Below are positions 8,269 through 16,874 of a stretch of DNA of 64,000 nt, piece by piece. The notes under the pieces were generated by a model. The model was not told where the DNA came from. It saw only the letters and a list, made by a program, of their open reading frames with translations, and did not search any database. The first letter of the stretch is position 1. Every line of letters starts with the position of its first letter. This DNA is from G965212025 sp965212025 (GTDB lineage: Bacteria > Pseudomonadota > Gammaproteobacteria > Poriferisulfidales > Oxydemutatoraceae): positions 744,001 to 808,000 of the forward strand of contig OZ243039.1 in the NCBI GenBank assembly GCA_965212025.1. The letters run 5' to 3'. A program made the translations under genes and the position numbers.

Positions 8269-8591
8269 CCCAAGCCAGGAAAAAATCATCCCCGAAAGTA
8301 AAGCAGAAAAAAACAGAAGGAAACTGCCTTAGCGCAAGGTTTAATGAAGCTTTGGAGGCGTCTTTATCCTTTTATTTCGAGACAATGGACGCGCAATCCG
8401 AGGCACGTCTGCACTCCTTGATCACGATGAAAGTCGAACACACGCTGTTCCTGTACGTGCTGAAGAGAACGGACTACAACTTGAGTAAAACCGCCACCAT
8501 ACTCGGGATGAATCGAAGTACCTTAAGCAGCCGCCTGAAAAAGTACAAAATCAGCGTGCCAGCACTTCATAAAAAATCGCAGGGTAAGTAG
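8265..8591 (+). CDS. fis: DNA-binding protein Fis
   Basis: 108 residues from GTG 8265, which overlaps the previous stop (GTGA). The C-terminal helix-turn-helix matches Fis: LHSLITMKVEHTLFLYVLKRT followed by NLSKTATILGMNRSTLSSRLKKYKI. The N-terminal tail is unusually basic (RKKSSPKVKQKK) and unlike the mobile arm of enteric Fis. Fis is a nucleoid protein that bends DNA and activates stable-RNA promoters. The usual neighbour dusB is absent, so fis follows the DUF3426 gene directly. Confidence 0.9.
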   Translation: MTQARKKSSPKVKQKKTEGNCLSARFNEALEASLSFYFETMDAQSEARLHSLITMKVEHTLFLYVLKRTDYNLSKTATILGMNRSTLSSRLKKYKISVPALHKKSQGK

Positions 8592-8652
8592 CGTGGATCC
8601 AGGCGCAGCGGCGGGGTGTGGGCGCAGGGGGGTTACCTCGCGCCTTTCTCTT

Positions 8653-9330
8653 TCAGCTCGGGTTCTCCTTGTGGGCCTTTTCCACCAATGCGTCGACAAC
8701 ACCAAAAAATTCCTGGTAGCAGGAAGCAAGGTCGCCTGAGCAGTCCAGCATATTGGGCGCAGTCATGTATTTTCCGCCAACCACGAGTACGGGCACGCTC
8801 CGTAAGCGATATCTTTTGGCGAGCGCTTGCGCGCTTCTGATTTCCAGATCAACCGACAGTGATTTCATCGCAGACCTGAGCCGCTCACGCGGAACACCGT
8901 GTGCAGAAAAATAATCGGCAATTTCTCCGGACGTTCTCAGTCTCAAACGGTCTTTGTGAATGGCATCAAAAAGCATCTGGTGAAAAGACCCGCCTTTGCC
9001 CAAGCCACGTAAAGCGTAAAAGGCACGGGCATGACTCTCCCAGTCCTTCCCGAGCACAGCGGGGGTCTGAATGAACGTCACATAGTCCGGCTTTTTCGCA
9101 AGCCAGCTTCTCACAAAAGGTTCCAGCGTGTAGCAGTGGTGGCAGCCATACCAGAAAAATTCCCTGACTTCAACTTTTCCTTTGACCCCTCCTGAAAACC
9201 CTCTCTCCTTCAGGCGGACGTATTGCTCTCCCTCAACCAGCTCTCGCTGTTCGGCCGCACAGGCGGGAAAACACAGAAGCACGGCTGCCAAAAGCAAAAA
9301 GGCAGATCGTGAAAACAAAGGGAATGTCAA
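8653..9330 (-). CDS. dsbA: Periplasmic thiol:disulfide interchange protein, DsbA type
   Basis: 225 residues with an N-terminal signal peptide (FLLLAAVLLCFPACA). The thioredoxin-fold active site reads EFFWYGCHHCYTLEP, so the redox pair is Cys-His-His-Cys in place of the common CPHC. An inserted helical domain follows, and the cis-Pro region is LRSVPVLVVGGKY. DsbA oxidises cysteines of secreted proteins. The order cytochrome c4 then dsbA is common in gammaproteobacteria, and only two bases separate the genes. Confidence 0.88.
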   Translation of the reverse strand: MTFPLFSRSAFLLLAAVLLCFPACAAEQRELVEGEQYVRLKERGFSGGVKGKVEVREFFWYGCHHCYTLEPFVRSWLAKKPDYVTFIQTPAVLGKDWESHARAFYALRGLGKGGSFHQMLFDAIHKDRLRLRTSGEIADYFSAHGVPRERLRSAMKSLSVDLEIRSAQALAKRYRLRSVPVLVVGGKYMTAPNMLDCSGDLASCYQEFFGVVDALVEKAHKENPS

Positions 9331-9332
9331 GA

Positions 9333-9947
9333 TTAGTGAAGCCCTTCTATGTACGAGGCAACGGCTTCTATTTCCTCATCGCTGAGATTTACAGCGATTC
9401 CATTCATCATTTCCGAACCGCGGTAGGAGTAAATCCCTTCCCGGTACGCTTTTAATCGTATTTCCACGTAGCGAGAGTGCTGAAAGGACAACTTGGGAAA
9501 CTTGGCGGCCGGATTCCCGGCACCCGTGGGGCCGTGACAGGAAAGGCATGCCGGGACTTCTGTGACGGAGTTGCCCCCCCGATATATTTCCCGGCCTAGT
9601 GACACCAGTTCCTTTTTGGCGGAACCAGGGGATCTGACTTGCGAGGCAAAGTAAACTCCCAGATTTTCTATGTCCTGATCGCTCAACCGTTTCGATATCG
9701 GACCCATAATTGGATTGCTCCGGTCACCCGTCTGAAACAGCTTGAGTTGTTTGATGATATAGAAAGAAGACTGTCCAGCTAGCTTGGGCCAATCGGGATT
9801 GACGCTGTTTCCATCCGGCCCGTGGCAAGCAACGCAAGCAGCTGCCTTGACTTTTCCTGCAGCGATGTCCCCGGCGGCAAAGGCGAGCGAGCCAAAAGCC
9901 GTCAACAAAGCGACAGAAAGAGAGAGATAAAGCCGTGTCATAGTCAT
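9333..9947 (-). CDS. Dihaem cytochrome c4
   Basis: 204 residues with a signal peptide (LYLSLSVALLTAFGSLAFA). Two haem c sites are seen, CVACHGPDG and CLSCHGPTG, one in each half, with downstream Met ligands expected in NPIMGPISKRL and GSEMMNGIA. This internal duplication is the hallmark of cytochrome c4, a periplasmic electron donor to terminal oxidases. It is cotranscribed with dsbA. Two closely spaced ATGs (9947 and 9941) are possible starts. Confidence 0.92.
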   Translation of the reverse strand: MTMTRLYLSLSVALLTAFGSLAFAAGDIAAGKVKAAACVACHGPDGNSVNPDWPKLAGQSSFYIIKQLKLFQTGDRSNPIMGPISKRLSDQDIENLGVYFASQVRSPGSAKKELVSLGREIYRGGNSVTEVPACLSCHGPTGAGNPAAKFPKLSFQHSRYVEIRLKAYREGIYSYRGSEMMNGIAVNLSDEEIEAVASYIEGLH

Positions 9948-10069
9948 GAACCGGGCATTCTATACGAAAAAATGTCGCTTTTCATCATCCAATTTCGTCC
10001 TCTGCCGGCAGGCAGCACACGCAGGTACCACCCCCCGGGTCACTTGTCAGCTCACCAGAAAAAGCGACC

Positions 10070-10654
10070 TCACAGTGCTTGTGGCAATTGCTGGCTAAAC
10101 GCGTCACCAGCTGGTATGAGCTTGTTTTGTATAAACTCTTCATCTCTGTCAACCTTAATCAGAATATGTTCGTCGAGATTATCAGGGTTACAGCACCAGT
10201 AATCTATTTCTCCCAGCGCCGCCACAAACATGATGTGCTGTAGTTGGCACTGATAGTACTCAGGGATGATTCCTTTACTCGCTTTCTGGTACGCCGCCTT
10301 GCCGGCTTTTATTTCTACAGCGTAGTGCGACTGCACGTTGAAACCGTCCAGGCTGGCACGCGCCCAGGCAAAAAAAACGTGTTCCAGGCACACCGGTTTA
10401 ACTGTTTTTTTGGTGCAACACATGTACAGATTCCTGGCCGCAGGCTCCAGCTGCTTTCCTCGCAGCATTTTCATATTGGGTCGGCTCTCTGCCGCACCCC
10501 ACTTGCTGGCAATTACTTCACCGGGCTTGCCTATTCCCATCCCCAGCAAAGCCGCCATATCGGAAGAACCAAAGCCACCACGCCGCCATGCGTGCCACTC
10601 AGGGGTATCCTGCTCAAGCCCCAGATGGTGATAGTTTTTTGGTAGTTCTTTCAT
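10070..10654 (-). CDS. YqaJ/lambda-exonuclease family nuclease
   Basis: 194 residues from ATG 10654; upstream codons are open but lie in xth. The fold's signature residues appear in order: GGFGSSDMAALLGMG, GKQLEPAARNLY (Glu), RASLDGFN (Asp), VEIKAGKAAY (Glu-x-Lys), and YYQCQLQHIMF with the conserved Gln. These form the PD-(D/E)xK site of YqaJ/lambda exonuclease enzymes, usually phage recombination proteins. Here the gene starts 4 bases after xth and there are no phage neighbours. It may be a domesticated recombination nuclease. Confidence 0.8.
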   Translation of the reverse strand: MKELPKNYHHLGLEQDTPEWHAWRRGGFGSSDMAALLGMGIGKPGEVIASKWGAAESRPNMKMLRGKQLEPAARNLYMCCTKKTVKPVCLEHVFFAWARASLDGFNVQSHYAVEIKAGKAAYQKASKGIIPEYYQCQLQHIMFVAALGEIDYWCCNPDNLDEHILIKVDRDEEFIQNKLIPAGDAFSQQLPQAL

Positions 10655-10658
10655 GCGG

Positions 10659-11429
10659 CTATACGCGAAATTGCGCCACGACCGGAACATGATCCGAAGG
10701 ACGAACCCAGGCTCTAGGGTCTGAGTCAATCCAGCTTTTTTGACAATCGCGAGCCAGGTTTTCTGAAGCGAGAAGCAGATCAATACGCAAGCCGGCGTTT
10801 TTCCGAAAACTCCCCTGGCGATAGTCCCACCAGCTAAAAGACTGGTCGCCTGGATTGAGAAGGCGAAAAACATCCTGGTAGCCCAGGTCTAGAAGCGATT
10901 GCAAGGCTGCGCGCTCTTTATCACTGCACGGAATCCTGTTACGCCACACTTCGGGGTCGTGCACGTCCAGGTCAGTGGGAGCAACGTTGAAATCACCAAG
11001 CACGAGTACACGCTCAAATCGCGCGCTTTCCTTTTCCAGCAGCTGCTTCATCGCGCAAAACCATTCCATTTTGAAAGCAAACTGCTCACTACCGATCTCT
11101 GAACCATTGACAACATAAAAGTTCAAAACACGCACCCCGCCATACGTTGCCCCCAAAAATCGTTTTTGTGGCGTTTTTAGGCCTGGCAGCTCATTTTCCA
11201 CATCTTCTGCTTTCTTTTTACTGAATATTGCCACGCCGTTGTAGCTTTTCTGGCCACTGTAGATCGCGTGATAGCCCATGGAAGCAAACACCTCAGTCGG
11301 AAATTCGTGATCCTGCAACTTGGTTTCCTGCACAGCCAGAACATCGACTTTGTTTTGTTCCAGCCAATCGTGAATATGCTCGAAACGAACCCGCAGCGAG
11401 TTCACGTTCCAAGTGGCAAAAGTCAGCAT
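10659..11429 (-). CDS. xth: Exodeoxyribonuclease III (Neisseria ExoA-like)
   Basis: 256 residues from ATG 11429. Exonuclease III motifs are complete: TFATWNVNSLRVR, LAVQETKLQDHEFP (metal-binding Glu), YSGQKSYNGVAIFSKK, LGDFNVAPTDLDVHDP, FSWWDYR, LRIDLLLAS and the catalytic RPSDHVPVVA. It would cleave abasic sites and remove 3' blocking groups in base excision repair. The YqaJ-type nuclease follows after 4 bases, so the two probably form an operon. A second family member is at 62404-63174. Confidence 0.93.
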   Translation of the reverse strand: MLTFATWNVNSLRVRFEHIHDWLEQNKVDVLAVQETKLQDHEFPTEVFASMGYHAIYSGQKSYNGVAIFSKKKAEDVENELPGLKTPQKRFLGATYGGVRVLNFYVVNGSEIGSEQFAFKMEWFCAMKQLLEKESARFERVLVLGDFNVAPTDLDVHDPEVWRNRIPCSDKERAALQSLLDLGYQDVFRLLNPGDQSFSWWDYRQGSFRKNAGLRIDLLLASENLARDCQKSWIDSDPRAWVRPSDHVPVVAQFRV

Positions 11430-11515
11430 CGACAATATTTTCGGGATGACCGGGCGAGCGAACCCTGGAAACAAAAAATCCCCGAAAAGGGGGTCACGAA
11501 AAATATCGGAAAGGC

Positions 11516-13933
11516 TCAGACATCCAGGTTGCCGGTCTGCAAGGCATGCTTTTCAATAAACTCCCGGCGGGGTTCTACGTTTTCACCCATCAAAATATCA
11601 AAAGTTTCTTCCACTGCCCGCAAGTCATTCACCCGAACCTGAACCATTCTTCGTTTTTCCGGATCCATCGTGGTTTCCCAAAGCTGGTCAGGGTTCATTT
11701 CACCAAGACCCTTGTAACGCTGAATCATCAGCCCTTTGTGCGAGTCTGCGAGCACCCATTCGGCTGCCTCTTCAAAAGAGGAAACCTGTGTGGAGTTTTT
11801 CCCGCGTTGAATCCTGGCGCCTTCGGCAATTTCCACATCATCCTGGTTGGAAGCGTGGTCATAAATCTCCCGGTACTCTTCAGACTGGAAAAAGTCGCCG
11901 CGATATACGTCGGTTTTTTTTCGTCCGGGGCTATGTATTTCAAAAACCAAAGCATCCCATCCTCCTCCGCCATTTTTCTGAATCTGAAAGCTGCAAGTTC
12001 CAACTTTGGATGCCTCGGCTGACTTGCACAAAAGCCCAGCCCACTTATGAAGGGAGTCCTGATCCTGCAAAACAGCTTCCGGACTCAGTCCGGGAATGGC
12101 CAGCATGTTCCTGATCAAACCGGCATTGTGCTGGCGAAGCAGCCTTTTTCCCGCACTGTGTGCTTTACGATAACTCAACATCAGGCTTGCAAACTTCTCC
12201 TCCGGCAGTGCTTCAGACGTGTCTGAGCAGAAAAAACGCGATCCTTTGGTCGCAATCTTTGTCAAAGTCTCGTCTAACTCCCGCTCGTCTTCGAGAAATT
12301 TTTCAGTTTTTCCAGACTTGACTTTATAGAGCGGCGGCATGGCGATGTATAAAAAGTTATTGATGACCAGGCTATGCATAAAGCGATAAAAAAACGTCAG
12401 CAAAAGTGTCAGGATGTGCGCTCCGTCTACATCCGCGTCGGTCATGATAATGACCCGGTCGTAACGAAGCTTGGAAAGGTCAAATTCCTCACCTGTTCCG
12501 CAACCAAGCGCGGCGATCAGCGTCACGATTTCGCCTGAAACCAATACCCGGCTCGGATGAACTTTATCGACATTCAGAATTTTTCCTTTCATTGGCAGTA
12601 CTGCCTGCGTTTTTCGGTCTCTTGCCTGCTTGGCGGAGCCTCCGGCTGAATCCCCTTCTACCAGAAATAATTCCGTGCTTTTTTGTTCACCTTTCTCGCA
12701 GTCTGCTAACTTTCCGGGCAAAGTGCCCGGGTATCCCAGGATTTTCTTGCGCTCGATGTCCCTAGCTTTGTGCGCCGCCTCTCTCACTCGAGCGGCTTCG
12801 CAGATTTTGCCAATAATTGCCTTACTGTCTTCAGGGTTTTCCATAAGAAAGTCGTAGAGCTTGTCGCCAAAGGAATTGCTCACCGCAGACTCCACACCGG
12901 AAGAAACCATCTTGGTTTTCGTTTGCGAGGAAAATTTTGGGTCGCTTAAACGGACGGAAATCACAGCAGTCATCCCTTCCCGGGTGTCCTCACCTTTTAA
13001 ATCCAGCTTGCCTTTCTTTTCATAACCTTCATTTTTTATGAACTGCTTGATTTTTCGGGTCACAACGCTACGGAACCCTGTGACGTGTGCCCCTCCATCA
13101 GACTGTGGAATGCTGTTTGTATAGCCAAAAAGTCGCTCCTGAAAAGATGCACACCACTGCAAGGCCACCTCTATTTCAATTTGCTCCACCGTGCCCGAAA
13201 AATAAAAGACGTTGGAGTGAATCGGGTTGTTGCCTATGTTGAGCGATTGAACGAAAGCCCTGAGACCCTCCGTGTTTAGATATTCTTCTTTGTCCCCAGT
13301 GCGAAGATCGCTGATATCCAGCTTTAATCCGCCGTGTAAAAAAGAAAGTTCCTTGATGCGTCGCTTGACAATTTGATAGCTGATAGCCCGATCCTTGAAC
13401 ACTCCCGGGCTGGGGTAAAAACGCACCGTTGTCCCCATTAAAGTGCTGTCTCCGACTACGCGCAAATCACCCTGAGGCTCACCTTCACGGTAATCCTGAT
13501 GGTGTTCTTTTCCGTCTCTGTAGATGGTCAGGGAGAGGTGCTCGGAAAGAGCGTTGACGACTGAAACGCCGACCCCATGCAGTCCTCCGGCCACTTTGTA
13601 ACTGTTTTGATCAAATTTTCCACCGGCATGAAGAGTCGTCATGATGACTTCTGCTGCCGAGCACCCGCCTTCCTCGTGAAAATCCACGGGAATTCCGCGA
13701 CCGTTGTCCTTCACTTCTGCTGAGCCATCTTTATGGAGGATCACTGATATGTCCGTACAGTGACCGGCGAAGTTTTCGTCGACTGCATTGTCTATCAGTT
13801 CAAAGACGAGTTGATGGAGACCGGCTCCGCTATCGGTATCCCCGACAAACATGCCTGGCCGCTTGCGAACCGCTTCAAGCCCTTTCAAAACCTTGATTGA
13901 GTGCGCTTTATAGCTTGCTTTGTTTATATCCAT
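11516..13933 (-). CDS. gyrB: DNA gyrase subunit B
   Basis: 805 residues, the length typical of proteobacterial GyrB with its extra insertion. Visible signatures are the GHKL ATPase parts (ELIDNAVDENFAGHC, DNGRGIPVD, GGLHGVGVSVVNALS), the Toprim motifs LVEGDSAGGSAKQARDR and IIMTDADVDGAHI, and the C-terminal RYKGLGEMNPDQLWETTMDP. It supplies ATP hydrolysis for negative supercoiling by GyrA2B2. It is the last gene of the leftward dnaA-dnaN-recF-gyrB set, separated from recF by about 300 bases that carry a parS site. Confidence 0.98.
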   Translation of the reverse strand: MDINKASYKAHSIKVLKGLEAVRKRPGMFVGDTDSGAGLHQLVFELIDNAVDENFAGHCTDISVILHKDGSAEVKDNGRGIPVDFHEEGGCSAAEVIMTTLHAGGKFDQNSYKVAGGLHGVGVSVVNALSEHLSLTIYRDGKEHHQDYREGEPQGDLRVVGDSTLMGTTVRFYPSPGVFKDRAISYQIVKRRIKELSFLHGGLKLDISDLRTGDKEEYLNTEGLRAFVQSLNIGNNPIHSNVFYFSGTVEQIEIEVALQWCASFQERLFGYTNSIPQSDGGAHVTGFRSVVTRKIKQFIKNEGYEKKGKLDLKGEDTREGMTAVISVRLSDPKFSSQTKTKMVSSGVESAVSNSFGDKLYDFLMENPEDSKAIIGKICEAARVREAAHKARDIERKKILGYPGTLPGKLADCEKGEQKSTELFLVEGDSAGGSAKQARDRKTQAVLPMKGKILNVDKVHPSRVLVSGEIVTLIAALGCGTGEEFDLSKLRYDRVIIMTDADVDGAHILTLLLTFFYRFMHSLVINNFLYIAMPPLYKVKSGKTEKFLEDERELDETLTKIATKGSRFFCSDTSEALPEEKFASLMLSYRKAHSAGKRLLRQHNAGLIRNMLAIPGLSPEAVLQDQDSLHKWAGLLCKSAEASKVGTCSFQIQKNGGGGWDALVFEIHSPGRKKTDVYRGDFFQSEEYREIYDHASNQDDVEIAEGARIQRGKNSTQVSSFEEAAEWVLADSHKGLMIQRYKGLGEMNPDQLWETTMDPEKRRMVQVRVNDLRAVEETFDILMGENVEPRREFIEKHALQTGNLDV

Positions 13934-14239
13934 CCTGGCTATATTGAGAGATTAAGAAAAGAATCAGTTCAGTGTTCTGAAGCGAACAAACAAATCTTTC
14001 AAGGGGACTGAATCAATAAGAAAAAGTCTTCTTTCTTTTGTTTGGAAACCGCGTAATCTCGGCAAGATGATGCTAGCAAAAATGCGCGACAAGGGCAAGC
14101 AGAAGGGATGTTTTCAGACCCTCGTGTCGGGTGAATTTACGCACCTCCTCACGCCTGATTGCCTGGCTTTTACAAATCTCTCATCAAGCTGTGTGTTTGT
14201 TTCACGTGAAACAACCATTCCAGACCGGCATCAAGCGGC
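13934..14239. other. recF-gyrB intergenic region with a parS site
   Basis: About 305 bases between recF and gyrB on the minus strand. It contains a perfect parS palindrome at 14198-14213 and should hold the gyrB promoter. A long open frame that crosses this region on the plus strand runs antisense into recF and shows no protein features, so no gene is called. Confidence 0.6.
14198..14213. other. parS: parS centromere site 1
   Basis: TGTTTCACGTGAAACA is a perfect 16-bp palindrome identical to the widely conserved bacterial parS consensus bound by ParB. parA and parB are encoded about 10 kb away in this window, near dnaA, as expected for origin-proximal parS sites. Confidence 0.93.
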
Positions 14240-15298
14240 TCAGGAAACACCGATAGCTCCGTCTTCCATCACAAAAAGCCGTTTTTCAACGTCCAGGTTT
14301 TTTAGAATGTTTTCATCACTGGAGCCGATGAATACCTGGAAGAAATTCCTTTTCAGCTCTTCAAGAACCCAGCCTTGTTTTTGTTTGTCCAGCTCGGAAC
14401 CCAGGTCATCGACGAGGAAAACGCATTTTTTCTCCGTCAAAGAGCAAAAAAAGTGGGCAGCGGCAAAAATCAGGATGCAGACAATCAGCTTGTGCTGCCC
14501 TCGGGAAACGTAGCGGGTCGCAACTCTCCCTTCCCAAAGCACCTCAAGATCTGCGCGGTGCGGGCCACGACTCGTGTAGCCAAGATGTCTGTCGTGTTCA
14601 CGGCATTTACGGAGCACTTCTTGGTAAGAAAAGCGCTCATCCCAGCCGCTTTTGTAACGGATATGCAGCGGTTTTTGAAAAACCTCAAAGGCCTTCAGTT
14701 TTTTGGAATGCTTCGAAAGCCCGGAAACATATTCTTTTCGCGTCTCCGTCAACTCTTTGCTTAATTCCGCTACTTTTTGATCCCATACATTCAGAATATG
14801 ATTGCCTTCTTCGTTCCTCAACGCCATGTTTCTTTGTCTGAGAGCCTGATAAAACTGGTGCCATACGAGACTGTAACTATGTTTCACGTGAAACAAATTG
14901 CGATCAATGAAAAGCAGGCGCGTCTTCGCAGACCCCTGTAACAGCAAGTGGCTGGCCGGATGAAAAGAAAAAACCGGAAACTCCTGATACAAAGCTGACT
15001 GTTTATCCACGACTTTGCCGTTTATTTTTTGGCAGCTTCTTCCTACACCTTTTTCAATCCCCAAAACATGCCCCGAAAAAGTCTGACCCACGACCTGAAG
15101 ACACTTTTCCCCAAATTTAACCAGTTGCCTTGCGTAACGGCTGCGAAAAGTCCGCCCGTGCCCAAGCAGGTATAGCGCTTCGAGAACGGTGGTTTTCCCG
15201 GCACCGTTATCGCCCACAATTAAATTAAAACCGGGTGAAAAAAGAAACTTTGCACCGGAAATATTGCGAAGGTTGTAAATCTGAAGTTTGCGAATCAT
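14240..15298 (-). CDS. recF: DNA replication and repair protein RecF
   Basis: 352 residues. The Walker A motif VGDNGAGKTTVLEALYLLG follows LQIYNLRNISG, and CLVFL-type Walker B is represented by KCVFLVDDLGSELD. The ABC signature region reads YVSRGQHKLIV. RecF loads RecA at single-strand gaps with RecO and RecR. Most of the middle is divergent but of normal length. A second perfect parS lies inside the gene at 14880-14895, so those codons serve a second role. Confidence 0.94.
   Translation of the reverse strand: MIRKLQIYNLRNISGAKFLFSPGFNLIVGDNGAGKTTVLEALYLLGHGRTFRSRYARQLVKFGEKCLQVVGQTFSGHVLGIEKGVGRSCQKINGKVVDKQSALYQEFPVFSFHPASHLLLQGSAKTRLLFIDRNLFHVKHSYSLVWHQFYQALRQRNMALRNEEGNHILNVWDQKVAELSKELTETRKEYVSGLSKHSKKLKAFEVFQKPLHIRYKSGWDERFSYQEVLRKCREHDRHLGYTSRGPHRADLEVLWEGRVATRYVSRGQHKLIVCILIFAAAHFFCSLTEKKCVFLVDDLGSELDKQKQGWVLEELKRNFFQVFIGSSDENILKNLDVEKRLFVMEDGAIGVS
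14880..14895. other. parS: parS centromere site 2, inside recF
   Basis: A second exact copy of TGTTTCACGTGAAACA, 682 bases from site 1 and within recF coding sequence. On the recF strand it encodes part of a segment reading LFHVKH. Intragenic parS sites near the origin are known in other bacteria. Confidence 0.92.
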
Positions 15299-15583
15299 GT
15301 AAAAAATACAAACCCCGGCTTACCGTCAGAGTCTGGATGTTTAACCGGATAATTTCCGCTCTGCCAATAAGAAAAGGAATCTGCCAGATAAAGCTTTTTG
15401 GGATGCCCCGTCTTTCCCCTCTTGGCCTAATTCACAAACAGTCTGCCCGTGTTGAGCCTGAATACTGACCGCTATCAGAAATTTACTGGACTTGTAAGCG
15501 TCATGGCTTTCAGCGTTCAGTGCTCAAGCTACCAGGCACTTGCCACACTCCTTAAATTGGCTCCGGGTCGAACGGGGAGTGGC

Positions 15584-16705
15584 TTAACGGTTCAGTGACA
15601 TGATCACGTGCTTTGGGTAGCCATCTTCAGACACCCCGGTCATTAACATGCCTCCCCTCTCATCAATTTCCACTTTTACTTCCTCAGTAGACAAAGATTC
15701 CAAAGCATCAAGAAGGTACTGAATATTGAACCATATCACCCTCGAATCTCCTTCCAGGCGTGCGCTTAAAGACACGTCAGTCTGCTCACTTTCTGAATTT
15801 CTGCTAACGACTTTCAGCTCTTCACCGCCGAAAGAAAATTCCGCTACGGGTGGTTCGTTGCCATCATAAATCGCGACGGCCTGGCGCAAAGCGACTATAA
15901 AATCATCACGGTCCAGAAAAGCTGTGTTAAGTGCCTGACCAGGGTAAGTCCTGGAAAAGTCTGGATACTGATCTTCAATGGGCTTTACTTTATAAACCAT
16001 TGTTTTGCTGCGAAAAATAACTTGCGACTCAAAAACTGTAACCTCAACCGTTTCCTCATTTTCCTCGTTCCCGGGCAGTATCTTGTCAAGAACCTGAACT
16101 GTTTTTCGTAACAGTACAGGCTGACCATGATCACCATCTTTACCATTTCCGGTAGAAAATTTACTCGTAGCTAAACGGTGACCATCTGAAGACACGCATT
16201 GCAAAGAGTCATCCTTGAACACGAAGGCCATCCCGTTCAGATAAGGTCGCACGTCATTGATCGCCATGGAACGTTGCGTGGCGAGCAAGGCATCCTTTAA
16301 CTGCTTCACCTTAAGCTGAACGGTAAAACCGGCAGTTTCTTCAGGAAGTAACGGGAATTGTTCGGACGGCAAGGTTCTTAAAATATTTTTGTAATTGCCG
16401 CACTCTAGGTGCACGTCTCCTTCTGAAAATCGAAAGGAAATTTTCTCCGCATGGCAATTTTGGCAAAAGTTGAAAAAAGTTTTTGATACCAAGCCATTTC
16501 CCCCTTCCCTGATAATGTCTCCAGCCACGAAGCAGGACAATTGGGATTCCATGTTCCCTGTCGTTAACCAGACACCTTTCTCTTCAGGCTGCATCAAAAC
16601 CATTTTGTAAGCCGGAATAACCTGAACACGGTCGACCAAAATACGCAAGAGAGGTGCAACTTGTTTAAGTCTGGCTGTTGATAAAACAAATTCCATATTA
16701 TTCAT
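15584..16705 (-). CDS. dnaN: DNA polymerase III beta sliding clamp
   Basis: About 373 residues from ATG 16705 (MNNMEF); ATG 16732 and 16696 are alternatives and the ribosome-binding site is not decisive. Clamp features include TRQ-type RSMAINDVRPYLNGMAFVF in domain 2, SSDGHRLATSKF, the phrase IEDQYPDFSRTYPG and the end YPKHVIMSLNR, which replaces the usual VVMPMRL-like terminus. The clamp tethers DNA polymerase III and binds Hda and MutL. It lies between dnaA and recF, as is standard. Confidence 0.96.
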   Translation of the reverse strand: MNNMEFVLSTARLKQVAPLLRILVDRVQVIPAYKMVLMQPEEKGVWLTTGNMESQLSCFVAGDIIREGGNGLVSKTFFNFCQNCHAEKISFRFSEGDVHLECGNYKNILRTLPSEQFPLLPEETAGFTVQLKVKQLKDALLATQRSMAINDVRPYLNGMAFVFKDDSLQCVSSDGHRLATSKFSTGNGKDGDHGQPVLLRKTVQVLDKILPGNEENEETVEVTVFESQVIFRSKTMVYKVKPIEDQYPDFSRTYPGQALNTAFLDRDDFIVALRQAVAIYDGNEPPVAEFSFGGEELKVVSRNSESEQTDVSLSARLEGDSRVIWFNIQYLLDALESLSTEEVKVEIDERGGMLMTGVSEDGYPKHVIMSLNR

Positions 16706-16874
16706 AATAGTAGTAGTAGGGAACGCCTCCATCTGTTGAAAGAAAATTTAACCTTCTGTTATATCGAAATTTATTGACAATAAAACCGCAGTACAAAGCC
16801 TGTAAAAAATGTGGAAAAACACGGGATAAACCAAGCTCCGGAAGGTGTTCACATTTTCTGCACATTTTTTACAC
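16706..16874. other. dnaA-dnaN intergenic region, candidate origin element
   Basis: A 169-base AT-rich gap with several near matches to the DnaA box TTATCCACA: the complement of 16810-16818 (TTTTCCACA, one mismatch), GTGTTCACA at 16845-16853 and TTCTGCACA at 16856-16864. With parS and dnaA nearby, this is a reasonable candidate for part of oriC, or for DnaA autoregulation of dnaN. No perfect box was seen. The dnaA-rpmH gap (131 bases) shows no box by eye. Confidence 0.35.

Noticed and set aside
14067..14764. Plus-strand frames antisense to recF
   Set aside because: They cross parS and recF codons and have no protein-like pattern.
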